The notes: a model not told the origin generated them from the letters alone. Positions 51,465-61,887 are shown, counted from the stretch's first letter. The stretch is DNA of 64,000 bases from Parietichytrium sp. I65-24A (GCA_012862575.1 BLSF01000024.1:374843-438842); one strand, 5' to 3'. Made by a program: numbers and translations.

Positions 51465-52563
51465 TTTCCCTCAAGGGCCAAAATGAAACCCGTAGATATT
51501 CAATATTTAATATTTTCAGCGTCGGCTCTCGTCCCAACCCCAATTTTTTTAAAACCAGGAAGCGCAGTTCAACACACACACAAACACAAACACATACACA
51601 AGAGAGAAGCTCGGCAATGAACGGAGCAGAGATCAAATGTAAGCAAGCTTGAGCCAAAGCACACACAACAAGAGTATGTCAAAGTCACGCAGCGCAGTAC
51701 TTCCCTAGCTTCACCCACAACGAATCCGCAATAATAAGAAGAAGAAGAATAATAAGTATGCTCGCTTCTCTCCAAACTCTTTCGCTGTAGTCTCCCACAC
51801 TCCTCGCCAGCCTTTACGCTAATAGTTGGTTAGCCCTCTTCAGCGCGTACCCTTCGGAAAACTAACACTGTGCGCGTATGCTGCTCTACCGCTCTATTAG
51901 TTGATTGGAGTAATTAGAATGCCTAATGGAGGTTAGGATACTCTAAAATTAAGTAATAGAGGTGTCGCCTAAGCTCCGCTACCCTGTATCTTTACTATGA
52001 TACCTTGGTATGAGGTTATTGGCTAATGAAAAGCCTATGTATAGAATAGAAGTAATTTGAGGAAGAACCCAGTGCGAGATGACTAAATGACTATGAATGA
52101 CTAATGAATGACTCCGGTTCCAGCGAAGAACCCGATTCCAATAGTAAATCCGTTCCGCAAACGCTCTCGTGATCGCTGTACCGCTACCCTTATTCACTCG
52201 CTACTACAAAAGTAGAATCCGCTCGTACAGCCAGCTCTCTACCGCCTCCAGCTACGAACAAACAGCAGTAATAGTGAAACAATTTCAAACTCAAAAATCA
52301 TCGCAGAACACATCTCAGAGCACCTACCAGTCATCTACCGATCCCTTAACCACCTTTCTCCCGCCAAGTCCCTCAAGTCCCACAAGTCCCACCACACAAG
52401 TCCCACAAGTCCCACAGGTCTCTCTAAATTGCCGCACAGACGTCCTCGCCCACGGTCCGCGCACAACGCAAAAAAAGTTCGCAAGCGAGACACACCATTA
52501 CCAAAAAAGAGCGACAGAGCGAAAGAGCGACAGAGTGAAAGAGGAGGGAGGGAGGGAGAAAGA
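51465..52563. other. Intergenic, about 1.1 kb
   Basis: It holds the true upstream flank of the FGDF gene, a CA/CACAAA microsatellite (51571-51602), CAAGTCCCA-type short repeats (52368-52412) and a GA-rich tract (52500-52560) directly before the next gene. No other gene is seen. Confidence 0.5.
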
Positions 52564-53533
52564 ATGGGCGGGTCGCGAAAGCGTGCGGAGAACCCAGCGA
52601 ACGCGGAGAACCCGCGCGCGCACAAGAACCGGCGACTGAGACCGGTTCCCGCGGCGCTGGAGGAGTTCGTGGCGTCGGTTCTACACGGCGTGGCGCCCAT
52701 CGTATTAGCGGAAATGGGGGATCGATTTCACACCGACACTGGCAACGCCGCCATGCGCCAATTGTCGCGCGCGATGGACAGGGCGCACGAGCTTCTCGCG
52801 GAGGAGACGGTGCCACCTCCCAGGGCCGTGCATGCGGATGATTATGTGGGGCTGTCGAGACGGATCAAGTAAGTGATCGAGTGGTTTGTATGTTTAGATG
52901 TTTGGATGTTTGGATGTTTGGATGTTTACCGTGGTGCTCTGGTGATCTGGTGATCTGGTGATCTGGTTGCTTTGAATGTGGCTTTCCGTTGCGTCTTGCG
53001 TGCTTGGAATGAATATGGGATTGCTTTGCATTGGGATGTATTGCGTTTCTTTCATTTGCGTCGATGCGCGCGGGCCGGGAGGATGATCGCAAGTCTGGCG
53101 GTTGGGTCCTTGGGTTTGGTGTGTGGCCAAACGTGGGAGATTTGAAGATTCGTCGCTGGGTTTGGTGTTGGTACTGACGAAAAAGGTTTTTACGTGTTAT
53201 GCTTGATGACTTTTGAACAGGGAGGTACACGGGCAGAATGTGAGGAACGCGAGGCTCCTAGAGGGTCTGAAAAACGAGATTGAAAAGCAAAAGATAGAGC
53301 TGGAAAAGGTGGAGCACGAGCGCGTGGTAGTTGATCGAGCGCTTCAGAGCGCCGTACGGATCGAATCAAAACTCAAGGCGACGGAAAAGCCAATCGCAGT
53401 TAAGGTTCCTGAGCATCTATTGCCGCCAGAAATGTACAGCGTTCAAGAAATCAACGTGCCGCGGAATGAGCTCACAATAAATCCTTGGCGCGCAGCTCAG
53501 CTTGGGCGCATGGAACGCTTACGGCTTCTTTAG
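52564..53533 (+). CDS. Hypothetical coiled-coil protein (two exons)
   Basis: Exons 52564..52868 and 53221..53533 give 205 residues. The 352-base intron has a GTAAGT donor, TACTGAC as likely branch and a TTTTGAACAG acceptor; the join restores ...SRRIK-EVHGQNVRN. The N-terminal 30 residues are basic (MGGSRKRAENPAN). Residues 40-100 are helical and amphipathic, and the second exon encodes a long coiled coil (LLEGLKNEIEKQKIELEKVE) and a C-terminal Pro-containing tail. I do not recognise the family. A small subunit of a multi-protein complex is a plausible but unsupported idea. The GA-rich leader reaches the ATG. Confidence 0.75.
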
Positions 53534-55508
53534 CAAATAGCTGGGTTTGTTTTCAAAGCCGCCATTGTCACCCTTGAATGATGTACCTAATTTTCGCATA
53601 TAGAGTGTCATTAAACGCACTGCGATCCTCCTTTTACAAAGTTGATCTTCTTCTCTTATTAGTATCATTTTTATTTAATTATCAATGCTGGAATACAGCC
53701 GGCAGTCAGAGACTGAAAAGTATTCTGGATTAACAACGAGTTGAAGTGCGTGGTGTCGCTTTCACAGAACAGAACCTCAGTTCACAGGATTTCCAACAAC
53801 ATACTTTGGGAAAAGACTCAAAAGCACCCCTAGTACACCGCATGTCTCCAGTAGATCCTGTGTGGTGTCTGGAAAGGTAATTTCCAGCACTTCTAGTTTC
53901 CAATTCTTGCGTACAAAATTAGCGCGATACTGTGCACTCGGGGAGTACCTCTGCTCGCTTATCAATCCGCGGCGTCCTCGGCACTTTCGCTAAAACAGCC
54001 AAAACGGTTCTCTTGTCAACCCATCGCGACTTAAAACAGTTGAGAGGCATGTTAGGCGGTGAAGAACTTTGTTTCTAAAATGCCAAACTTCAATCAAGCT
54101 GATGTACAAGCACAACGGCAAGCGGTTCGCCGCGACAATGCAAGCACACTTTGGCAATGCCAAGGCCCAGCGGATTGCACGCGAAGTGCTCTCGAACCAC
54201 GCTATAAAAGTAAAAAATCAATTCCAGCTATGGAAATGCGCAAAGTCGCTGTGCGGACAGAGGCATCTAAGCCAACACTTTTTGTTCCAGCAGATCAAAT
54301 CATTATAGAACAAGGCAATCTTGTAAGAACCCTGACGATCGGGCACGATGAAAAACTCTTCTCGCTTGGCGATACGGCGAAGTCTGGGTGAAAGGGGATG
54401 GCCTCCGCCTCCTTGACGATCATGATGCCATGGTGCGCTGCGACCGAAACGCTGTTCTGCCCACTTTCTCAGCTTACGTTTGGATCTTTAGTTTAAAAAA
54501 TTCTAAATTAAAATGATCAAAGTTTCCCTTGTTCCCTCCAGTCAAATGAACATTCAATGGCATTTTTCTTTCCATGCACATGCCACTCATTGGTTGACCC
54601 GCGAGCTACGTCCACGTCGTAATCCTAAAGTAAGTACTATCAACTCTTAACATATGTTGCAAAAAGTTACCGTTACGAGTCTTTGTTGAACTCGAACAGT
54701 GGCACGAGGAAAGCTCATTATTAGGGTAAAGGAAGGAGCCAAGAGTAGAAATGAAAAGGAAGATGATGGCAGAAGCATTTGCCGAAGCGATTACAAATTT
54801 GCTTGTGAGAATCTCAAAACCGAAGTAAAATTAGGCAATGATAAAAAGAAGGTCGCGCTCGACTTCATGTTCCTTTCGTCTTGGTGATCCAAGGTCGAAC
54901 GAACGAAGCCAAATGCGTTCAAGACCTCCGGCTCAAGCTCCCGCATGGGCAAAGGTTTTGCAAGGCATGGATTGCATGAATGACTGACAAACGCGGCTCT
55001 GCTGGCTGTGAGTGCAAATTGCAGCACTGGTACTCACGATCCATGCCTTCCTTCGTCCGTGACGCTGGCCAGGTTGTAGATAGCAGTCGACTGTGCAATG
55101 GTACAGTCAACTAAGTTAGAGTCCGGCGAGAAACTGTGCTCTGAGTCCTATTCAGAGTCTCTCTCTGTCAGAACGGGTACCTAGTACCGGTGCGAGTGAT
55201 CTCACAGCCAGCTCGCTGCAAACGGTGAGCCATTGTAGAGATTGTGCACCCCCCCCACCTTCCTTTCGCTCAGCTGCTCCTACGCTCTGCGCCACAGTCG
55301 TCGCGCAAGGCCTGCTCTTGCGACGTCCACGATTCAAGTCCAAGGTACAAGGTGAAAGGCGAAAGGTCGTGTCTCCCGCTCGCACAGAGTGAGCGAACAG
55401 GTGGTCCACGAGAGGCGTCGTGAAGCCAGGTTTGGCTGACTGTCTTTCTCTATCTCTTTCTCTTTCTCTGTTGCATTGTTTGTTTGTCCTTTCCATCTTC
55501 GCGGAGAA
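53534..55508. other. Ambiguous 2 kb stretch with splice-like signals
   Basis: No product is recognised, but the stretch is not blank. A plus-strand frame (54059-54391) holds a GTAAGA at 54323 with a TTTCTCAG acceptor at 54472. A second GTAAGT at 54630 pairs with CTTAAC and ACAG at 54699. On the minus strand a 63-codon frame (53777-53965) has protein-like composition. These could be a rapidly evolving small gene or relics of one. A CT-rich tract (55440-55475) precedes KAP. Confidence 0.35.
54630..54699 (+). other. Candidate 70-base intron whose removal creates an ATG
   Basis: Donor GTAAGTACT, a CTTAAC branch-like site and a CGAACAG acceptor fit the local intron style. Splicing joins A (54629) to TG (54700), forming an ATG that opens 62 codons (MARGKLIIRVKEGAK...) ending at 54887. 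There is no family match and no evidence of expression. Confidence 0.25.
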
Positions 55509-58187
55509 ATGTACAGCAGCTATGGGTCCGAGCGCGCCGAGGCGGCAGACGCGCCAAAGTATTTGAAGCGCAAAGTGAAAAGCGGCGTGGTGTCGCTGAC
55601 CCCTGACGGAACGGATTTGCTCGTGAGCTACACGATCGAGGCGAGCGTGATTGGGGACAGTGGAAAGGCAATGCAAACGGAGAGCAAGGCGCACCAGAAG
55701 AAACTGAGGGTGAAGGTGGACAAGCACACCGACTGCCTGGCCTATGCTCAGCAGATCGTAGACAACAACGAGCTCATTCCGAGCAACAAAGTGGACTATG
55801 TCTGCTCGTTGCTGGAGGAGCTGAAAGACAATGCGTTGAGGAATCGATCGCGGTCGGACTCGGTCCGAAAGGTGCATCGCGACGCGGAAAAGAGGATGAA
55901 GGAGGAGCGCCGCAGAGAACGGAAGGAAGAGAAGCGCAGGGTCGAGTCCGAGAGGGCGAAGGAAGAAACGCGCGAAGCTCGCATGGATGAGCTGGAGGAC
56001 TACGTGGAGATGCTATACGACGACGTCGAGAAGCTTCAGGGCGCGACCCTTATCCTGAAACTAGCCAGCGAGGCTGTCAACCTGGAGGATCTCTTGGAGA
56101 ACGAATCCATGATCGGCGCCCTGTCGCGGACGCTGAAAGAGGACTTTAAGAAGAGCATCGAGCTGACCGTCACTATCATGAATGTGTTCTTATGCTTTTC
56201 CAACTTTTCGCAGTTCCACTACGCACTTCACAGCAATCAAGTGGGGAACAACACCATGCAGATCATCAAGTGGGAGCTCGAGCGCTATACTGCCCGCGAG
56301 AAGGAGATGGACGTCTTGGAGCAGATCGCAGCTGCTCAGGAGCGCGGAGAGGACTTCGATCCTCGCAAGGGTAAAAAGCAAGGCGAGCCGGTGAATTTGA
56401 GCGCGGAAAAATCGAAGACCAAGAAACTCGTTCGCAAACAAGACAAACTCCTCTTCGTGTGCGTACATGTTCTTCTCAACCTGGCTGAAGATGACAAGGT
56501 GGAGAAGAAGATGGCAAAGCGCGGCTTAGTAGAGGACGTTGCCAAGCTCCTAGGTGAGCGCCAAAGCAACAGCTCGGATCTGCTGATCTTAGCTTCAACC
56601 TTTCTGAAGAAACTGAGCGTCACGAGGGAAAACAAGAACGAACTGGTTGGTCTCGGCATCGTGGAGTCCTTGTTCAAGTTCCTGTCTTGCTCCAACGATA
56701 CCCTGAAGAAAAACGTGCTCTCCATTTTGTTCAACCTTTCGTTCGACCCCGTGATTCGCGCTCAAATGGTGGAAGAGTCTATGATCCCCAAGATGGTCGA
56801 GCTCCTGCAGGAAAAGCAATTTCGCGGGATCGCTATCCGACTTTTGTACCACCTTTCCAAGGAGGACAACTGCAAATCTATGTTTACGTACACCGACATC
56901 ATCCCGTACATCATTCGGATGATTTCAGACTTTCCTACCGAGCACGTTGGCAAAGAGCTTGGCGCTCTTGCCGTCAACTTAACCTTGCATCCTCGAGTGT
57001 GCATGATGATGCTTTCAAGTGACAACTTCCGCCAAGTCATCGAGCGCGCGCTGAGGAGACGTGACCCGCTCCTCCTGAAAATGGTGAAGAACATATCTAG
57101 GTTCACACTGTCCGTCCAGGAGGACATGCCCGACCCGGGTTCGGAGAGAGAGGTCACCAACGTGATCGAAAATGGCGAAGAGGAGGGCAAGCTGGAAGAC
57201 CGCATCCGTGCAGTCAAAGAAGAGTACAAGCAGCGCAAGCAAAAGGAGAACGAGTACAAGTATCGCAAGTTGTGGGAATCATACATCAAGGACATTGTGA
57301 AGCTGGTTCGCTCTTCTGACAGCATGGCGTCTTTTGAAGCGGTGGGCATTCTCGCGAACATGACCGAAAAGGACTTACCTAAGGGCACAACGTTCGCGGA
57401 TTTGATTGTTGAGAATGATTTGATTGAGTTTATCCATAAGCAGCTCCTGCCAGGATTCGCAGAGGATGACATGATTTTGGAGCTCATCATTTTGGTTGGT
57501 CAGTTCTGCACGAATGTGGCTGCAGCTCAAATGCTGGCAAACTCCCCACTCATCAAGCTGATCTATGATCTGCTGCATGAGAAGCGCGAAGATGCGGAGG
57601 TGGTGCTGCAGACCTTATTTACTTTCCACAGGCTCTTACGCTACAAGGATACTGGATACAGTCTCTTGTACGAGACGCAGATGCCTCGTGATGTCTGCGA
57701 ACTCCTGTTGCACCGGAATAAAGTGGTACGCGTTTTGGCCGACACTCTGCTCGATCAAATAGTAGACCACGACGAGGCGAACGAGAATGCGATGCACTTT
57801 AACCGCAAGCTCGCTCGCAAGGCTGTTCGGTCCGAAGCGCGAAAGGGTAAGAGCCAGAGGGGCCGCGAGGAGGTCTTTAGTGACCAAGAGGATGAGGAGG
57901 AGGACGACAGCATCGGGCCAGAGACTGACGGGTTCTCCGAGGTTCGAGGAAGCTTGTCAAAGATGATTCGCGCCAAGAGATTCGAGATCTTGAACAAAGA
58001 ATGGGTGGAGCTGGTTGCGCAGGAGGACTTGGACGATCTGGAGGACGATGAAGAAGACCCGCAGTACGATTCTGGCTCTCCATCAGCATATAACAGTTAC
58101 GCCATCCAAGGGCATGCAGGTATGAGCGACGTTTCAGACGAAGAGCTTCTGAGCGATGGCGACGATCTTTCCACCGAGTATTCGTGA
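55509..58187 (+). CDS. KIFAP3: Kinesin-associated protein KAP (kinesin-2 accessory subunit)
   Basis: An 892-residue single-exon protein. The N-terminus KYLKRKVKSG, then DLLVSYTIEASVIGDSGKAM and the KVDYVCSLLEEL stretch align in kind with KAP3 of animals and flagellates (human begins with YLKRKVKGG). A charged, coiled segment (about residues 120-180) links to an armadillo array from about 180 to 780 (for example VLSILFNLSFDPVIR, LLYHLSKEDNCK). A 100-residue acidic tail follows. KAP forms heterotrimeric kinesin-2 with two motor subunits and serves anterograde intraflagellar transport in cilia and flagella. Its presence implies that the organism builds flagella at some stage. I choose the ATG at 55509 (MYSSYGSERAE) over the in-frame ATG at 55476, which lies in the CT-rich leader. 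Confidence 0.92.
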   Translation: MYSSYGSERAEAADAPKYLKRKVKSGVVSLTPDGTDLLVSYTIEASVIGDSGKAMQTESKAHQKKLRVKVDKHTDCLAYAQQIVDNNELIPSNKVDYVCSLLEELKDNALRNRSRSDSVRKVHRDAEKRMKEERRRERKEEKRRVESERAKEETREARMDELEDYVEMLYDDVEKLQGATLILKLASEAVNLEDLLENESMIGALSRTLKEDFKKSIELTVTIMNVFLCFSNFSQFHYALHSNQVGNNTMQIIKWELERYTAREKEMDVLEQIAAAQERGEDFDPRKGKKQGEPVNLSAEKSKTKKLVRKQDKLLFVCVHVLLNLAEDDKVEKKMAKRGLVEDVAKLLGERQSNSSDLLILASTFLKKLSVTRENKNELVGLGIVESLFKFLSCSNDTLKKNVLSILFNLSFDPVIRAQMVEESMIPKMVELLQEKQFRGIAIRLLYHLSKEDNCKSMFTYTDIIPYIIRMISDFPTEHVGKELGALAVNLTLHPRVCMMMLSSDNFRQVIERALRRRDPLLLKMVKNISRFTLSVQEDMPDPGSEREVTNVIENGEEEGKLEDRIRAVKEEYKQRKQKENEYKYRKLWESYIKDIVKLVRSSDSMASFEAVGILANMTEKDLPKGTTFADLIVENDLIEFIHKQLLPGFAEDDMILELIILVGQFCTNVAAAQMLANSPLIKLIYDLLHEKREDAEVVLQTLFTFHRLLRYKDTGYSLLYETQMPRDVCELLLHRNKVVRVLADTLLDQIVDHDEANENAMHFNRKLARKAVRSEARKGKSQRGREEVFSDQEDEEEDDSIGPETDGFSEVRGSLSKMIRAKRFEILNKEWVELVAQEDLDDLEDDEEDPQYDSGSPSAYNSYAIQGHAGMSDVSDEELLSDGDDLSTEYS

Positions 58188-58874
58188 TTGTGAAAAGCAA
58201 GATTTTGTTGCAAATGTCCAGTATTTGATACTCTCTTTTTGGTTTCTTTTGTCCTTCCACTCGGATGGAAAAAGCAAAATGATAAGCGGCGAACGAACTT
58301 TCGGAAGAGAATGACGACATCTACATGAATATATTCTCAATTGAAATCAAAAATGTTGAATTTTGATTGTTTGACTGTGAAATACTGTTGGAGTTTTGCA
58401 CCACGATCCTTCTCTCTCTTCCCCCACAAACAACAACAACAACTACTACTACTACTACAGAAGACGAAAAGACGAATGACGCTGGGCCAGAAGAAAAGAA
58501 TGGAGACGAAAGAATGACAGAAAATATATGTAAAAAGGGCAGTCAGATTCCTTCTGGTATAGCCTTGCTAAGATACACACCGGGCTGGCCCTCTACAAGG
58601 CCAGAAGAACAGTGAAAGACGAGAAAGGCACTGCGAGAGTACAAACGTGAAGGAGCGTAGAAGCGAAAAGAGAATGATCACAGAAGGGAAAAGAGAGCTC
58701 GTCGTCGCAAACGCGGCGCTTAGACGCGTGATGGCAATAGAGATGCCATTTGTTGTCTGGGCACCCGTGCTGTGATGGCCCCGGGAAGGAAAAGCTGACG
58801 GAAGAAGACGCGAAACTACTACAGTCGTCATCAAGGATCACGCGCAGCACTCTAACCAGTGCAGCTGAAGCGGC
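58188..58874. other. Convergent intergenic space
   Basis: About 690 bases between KAP and the AGC kinase, with a short CAA/CTA microsatellite (58430-58460). No gene is seen. Confidence 0.5.
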
Positions 58875-60731
58875 CTAAGCTACTTGGAGGAGAGTAGGAG
58901 ATGTCACCGATACCTCCGAGGGCGAAACTGGGGAATCGGAAGCTGGGTCCTCTATGGTAGTAGACACCGAAGGAGATTGTGGGCCAGTGTGTGCAGCTTT
59001 TTCGCGAACATCAGCGCTGGTCTCACACTCGGGCCTTCTGTCTGTGTCACTTTGCGCGGTTTCGTCCTGGCTCTCCGAACAAGTTTCAGGCTGTGCAGGC
59101 TCTATGTCTTCCGAGACAGGCGGCATGTGAGGACTCACAGCACTCTCTACTTGAGGCTCTGATGATTCCAAAGGATGCTCCTCATCGATAAAGTCCCAGT
59201 CGTCAAAGATGGGCAAGTCCGTTTTGCTGGTGGAACTGGAGCTCGTCATTGCGCGCACTAGTCTGGCAGGGGTCATGGCAGGAGGAACGGAAACGTCCTC
59301 CACCGGAAGATTTTCTTCCACTGGAGACTCCGTGAAGTCGGTGTGGAAGTTTTTCACACTGAATCGCTCGGAAGCGGCGAGCTGTTGACGTTTGTTGGAC
59401 TTGTTGTTCGAATCGAGCGAAATGGCTGCGGCTTTTGTCGCGTTGGTCTCCAAAGAGCCCCACTCCACAGACTTGAAAAACGGATGGCTCATGAGTCCCT
59501 CCGGGCCATTGGTGCCAGAAGAGCCGAGACGCTGATCTGGGTTTCTTGCAAGGAGTTTTCGCATGAGGTCCTTCACGTCGGCTGAGATGCGGAAGTTGGC
59601 GGGAAACACAAGCGGCTTGTTCAAGATGGCGTCGCACATCTTGTCCATGTTGGTATCGTAGAAAGGAGGCTGGCCACAGAGGAAGTCGTAAATCAAGGTT
59701 CCGAGGGCCCAGTAATCCACCGTGTACCCGTAGCCGGGCTTGTTGCGACCTCCGAGACGGATCATCTCGGGGGCGATGTATGCTGGTGTGCCGCAGATGG
59801 ACTGGGCGCCTTTCCACTCTGTGACGCTAGGCGCAGCGAGTCCAAAGTCAGCGAGCCGGATGTGACCGAGGGAGTCGAGTAAAAGGTTTTCGCTCTTCAG
59901 GTCGCGGTAGGCAATATGATTTTTGTGAAGGAAGAAAAGTGCACTGGAGATCTCGGCAGAGTAGAAGCGCACCTGCGCCTCCGTGAAGCGCCCGGCTCTG
60001 TCAAGATGAAAGAAGAGCTCCCCTCCAGAGCAAAAGTCGGACACCATACAGAGGTAGTCCGGGGTCTGAAACGCATGAACAAGGGAGAGAATGAAAGGAT
60101 GCTTGGCGCCAACCATCATTACATAGCGTTCGTCCAAGACGAGGCGCTGCTTGCGAGTGGATCCGAGCATATCCTTTGGGAGCACCTTGATCGCGCAAGG
60201 GGTGTCTCCCTTCTTCCCGAGAAATACCTTTCCGAAGGAACCTTTGCCAATCAGAGAGATGATTTCGTACTCCCCAATATTGGTGTGCGTTTGTCCGTCG
60301 ATGGACACGCTGCGCTCGATGCGGCGAGAGTTGCTGTCCGCCTTGAGCAGGCGAGCTCTTCTTGCTGCGACGGCCTCATCTGATTCAATGTAGGCGGACT
60401 GCGGCCTTCGAATTTCAGCGCCATCGAACCTCGCGATGAGGCCATCGTTATTGTTGCGATTGCTGTGCGCAGGGGAAGAGGCCGGGCTGGAGCTAGTGCT
60501 TTCCGAGCCATCGGTGTGTTCCCTGCTCGCGTTCTCCTCGTTTCGCCTCGTGAGAGACGGCCTGGAGGTAGACTTTGTTTTCTTCGAGTTGTGCTTGGCC
60601 TTGCGAAGGAATCGAAAAGGGTGCAGGGACGGCAGGCACCCAGTGGCGTTGCCAACCTTGTCCTTTTTCGTCTTTCGGCTTGCATTCTTGCCGGCGGGCG
60701 GCACCTGCTGCTGCTGAATTTGTTGTTCCAT
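58875..60731 (-). CDS. AGC-family serine/threonine protein kinase
   Basis: A 618-residue single-exon kinase. The N-terminal 150 residues are basic, Ser-rich and without a recognisable PH, C1 or C2 domain. The catalytic core has GKGSFG (162-167), the ATP-anchoring K182, YRDLKSEN (D277), DFG (295-297), an activation loop GAQSICGTPAYIAPE with Ser311 in the PDK1-site position, and APE (320-322). The C-tail has HPFFKSVEW, a NFHTDFTESP turn-like motif and FDDWDF (509-514) as hydrophobic motif, so the AGC tail is complete. The core is closest in character to the AKT/S6K/SGK/PKN side. The last 100 residues are Ser/Pro/Glu-rich and probably disordered. I start at MEQQIQQQQ (60731); an in-frame ATG at 60833 would add 34 residues and is less likely. 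Confidence 0.9.
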   Translation of the reverse strand: MEQQIQQQQVPPAGKNASRKTKKDKVGNATGCLPSLHPFRFLRKAKHNSKKTKSTSRPSLTRRNEENASREHTDGSESTSSSPASSPAHSNRNNNDGLIARFDGAEIRRPQSAYIESDEAVAARRARLLKADSNSRRIERSVSIDGQTHTNIGEYEIISLIGKGSFGKVFLGKKGDTPCAIKVLPKDMLGSTRKQRLVLDERYVMMVGAKHPFILSLVHAFQTPDYLCMVSDFCSGGELFFHLDRAGRFTEAQVRFYSAEISSALFFLHKNHIAYRDLKSENLLLDSLGHIRLADFGLAAPSVTEWKGAQSICGTPAYIAPEMIRLGGRNKPGYGYTVDYWALGTLIYDFLCGQPPFYDTNMDKMCDAILNKPLVFPANFRISADVKDLMRKLLARNPDQRLGSSGTNGPEGLMSHPFFKSVEWGSLETNATKAAAISLDSNNKSNKRQQLAASERFSVKNFHTDFTESPVEENLPVEDVSVPPAMTPARLVRAMTSSSSTSKTDLPIFDDWDFIDEEHPLESSEPQVESAVSPHMPPVSEDIEPAQPETCSESQDETAQSDTDRRPECETSADVREKAAHTGPQSPSVSTTIEDPASDSPVSPSEVSVTSPTLLQVA

Positions 60732-61747
60732 TGTCTCGCCAGGGGTCTTTCTGTCTTCAGCGGGTCCAACACAGAAACCACCAATATATGTATGTATGCG
60801 GAAACCAAACACGATCAAAGAGAGTCCTCGCAAAGCGCCGACGGACCCTCGAGGCAGATTCTTACGCAGCCGCTTCGCCCGTGCTCATGTGTCGCGCAAT
60901 GTGCACGCTCCTCCGCAAATCAGCGTCCCAAATCAAAATGAACAGCCAAACGCCGCAAACCACAAGCTCCAAATCAATCAATCAATCAATCAATCGATCG
61001 ATCCGGCAATTGACTGACTGTGAAAGATTTGAATGCGATTCGCAAGCACAAGCACCCGCAAGTACTCCAGAAAGCAAGAAAAGACTTTTGACACCTTCCA
61101 CCTCAGAGTGACCGACCATACAAAACCCGTCAGTCTCTCGCTCCGTCAATGGACTCCGACCACTGCTCAGCGCTTTTGAACTTTTGCACTTTTGACCTTT
61201 TTGATTTGATACTTTCGCACCACCACACCTGCGCCGAGTCTGAGCCCCGTAACAGAAAATGAAAAAGACAGACGCCCCTCTCTCTCGCAAACCTAACTCT
61301 CTCTCTCAAACCTAACTCTCTCTCTCTCTCTCTTCTCCTCTCTCTCGCGTGGCTGTCTGCGCGCACTCTCTCTCTCTCGCCCTCGCTCTCTCTCTGCGCT
61401 GCTGGTTGCTCGCAGAGTGAGTGACAGAGTGAGTGACAGAGTGAGTGAGTGAGTCGCAGTTTTATTTTTCTCTGCTTTGGTTTTGTTCTTCTGCTCTGCT
61501 CTCTCTGCTCTGCTTTGTTCTGTTCTGGTCGCACACTGGGATTGTTGTGGCAGTCAGTTAGTGGCTGGCAGTAGTCGCAGTTGTGGTTGTTCGATTTTGT
61601 TTTGTTTGTTTTGTTTTTTTTGCTTTTTGATTTTTGATTTTGGCTCTCGGGGATTTCGTTTTTTGTTCGCTTATGTTTCTCATCGGCGGTGCTGTTCGTG
61701 CGTGCGTGCGTGGATTGTGCGTGGCTGTTGGTTTCTCTTTCTTTCCT

Positions 61748-61779
<32 letters not shown>

Positions 61780-61847
61780 TTTTTTCCTTCTTTCTTCCTT
61801 CTCCTCCGACGCGATGTGATGGATGGACGAGTGGAGCGGGAGGAGGG

Positions 61848-61887
<40 letters not shown>

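Noticed and set aside
53777-53965. 63-codon minus-strand frame (ending LFPKYVVGNPVN)
   Set aside because: Protein-like composition and an acceptor-like TTTTAG upstream, but no start or upstream exon could be found and no family is recognised.
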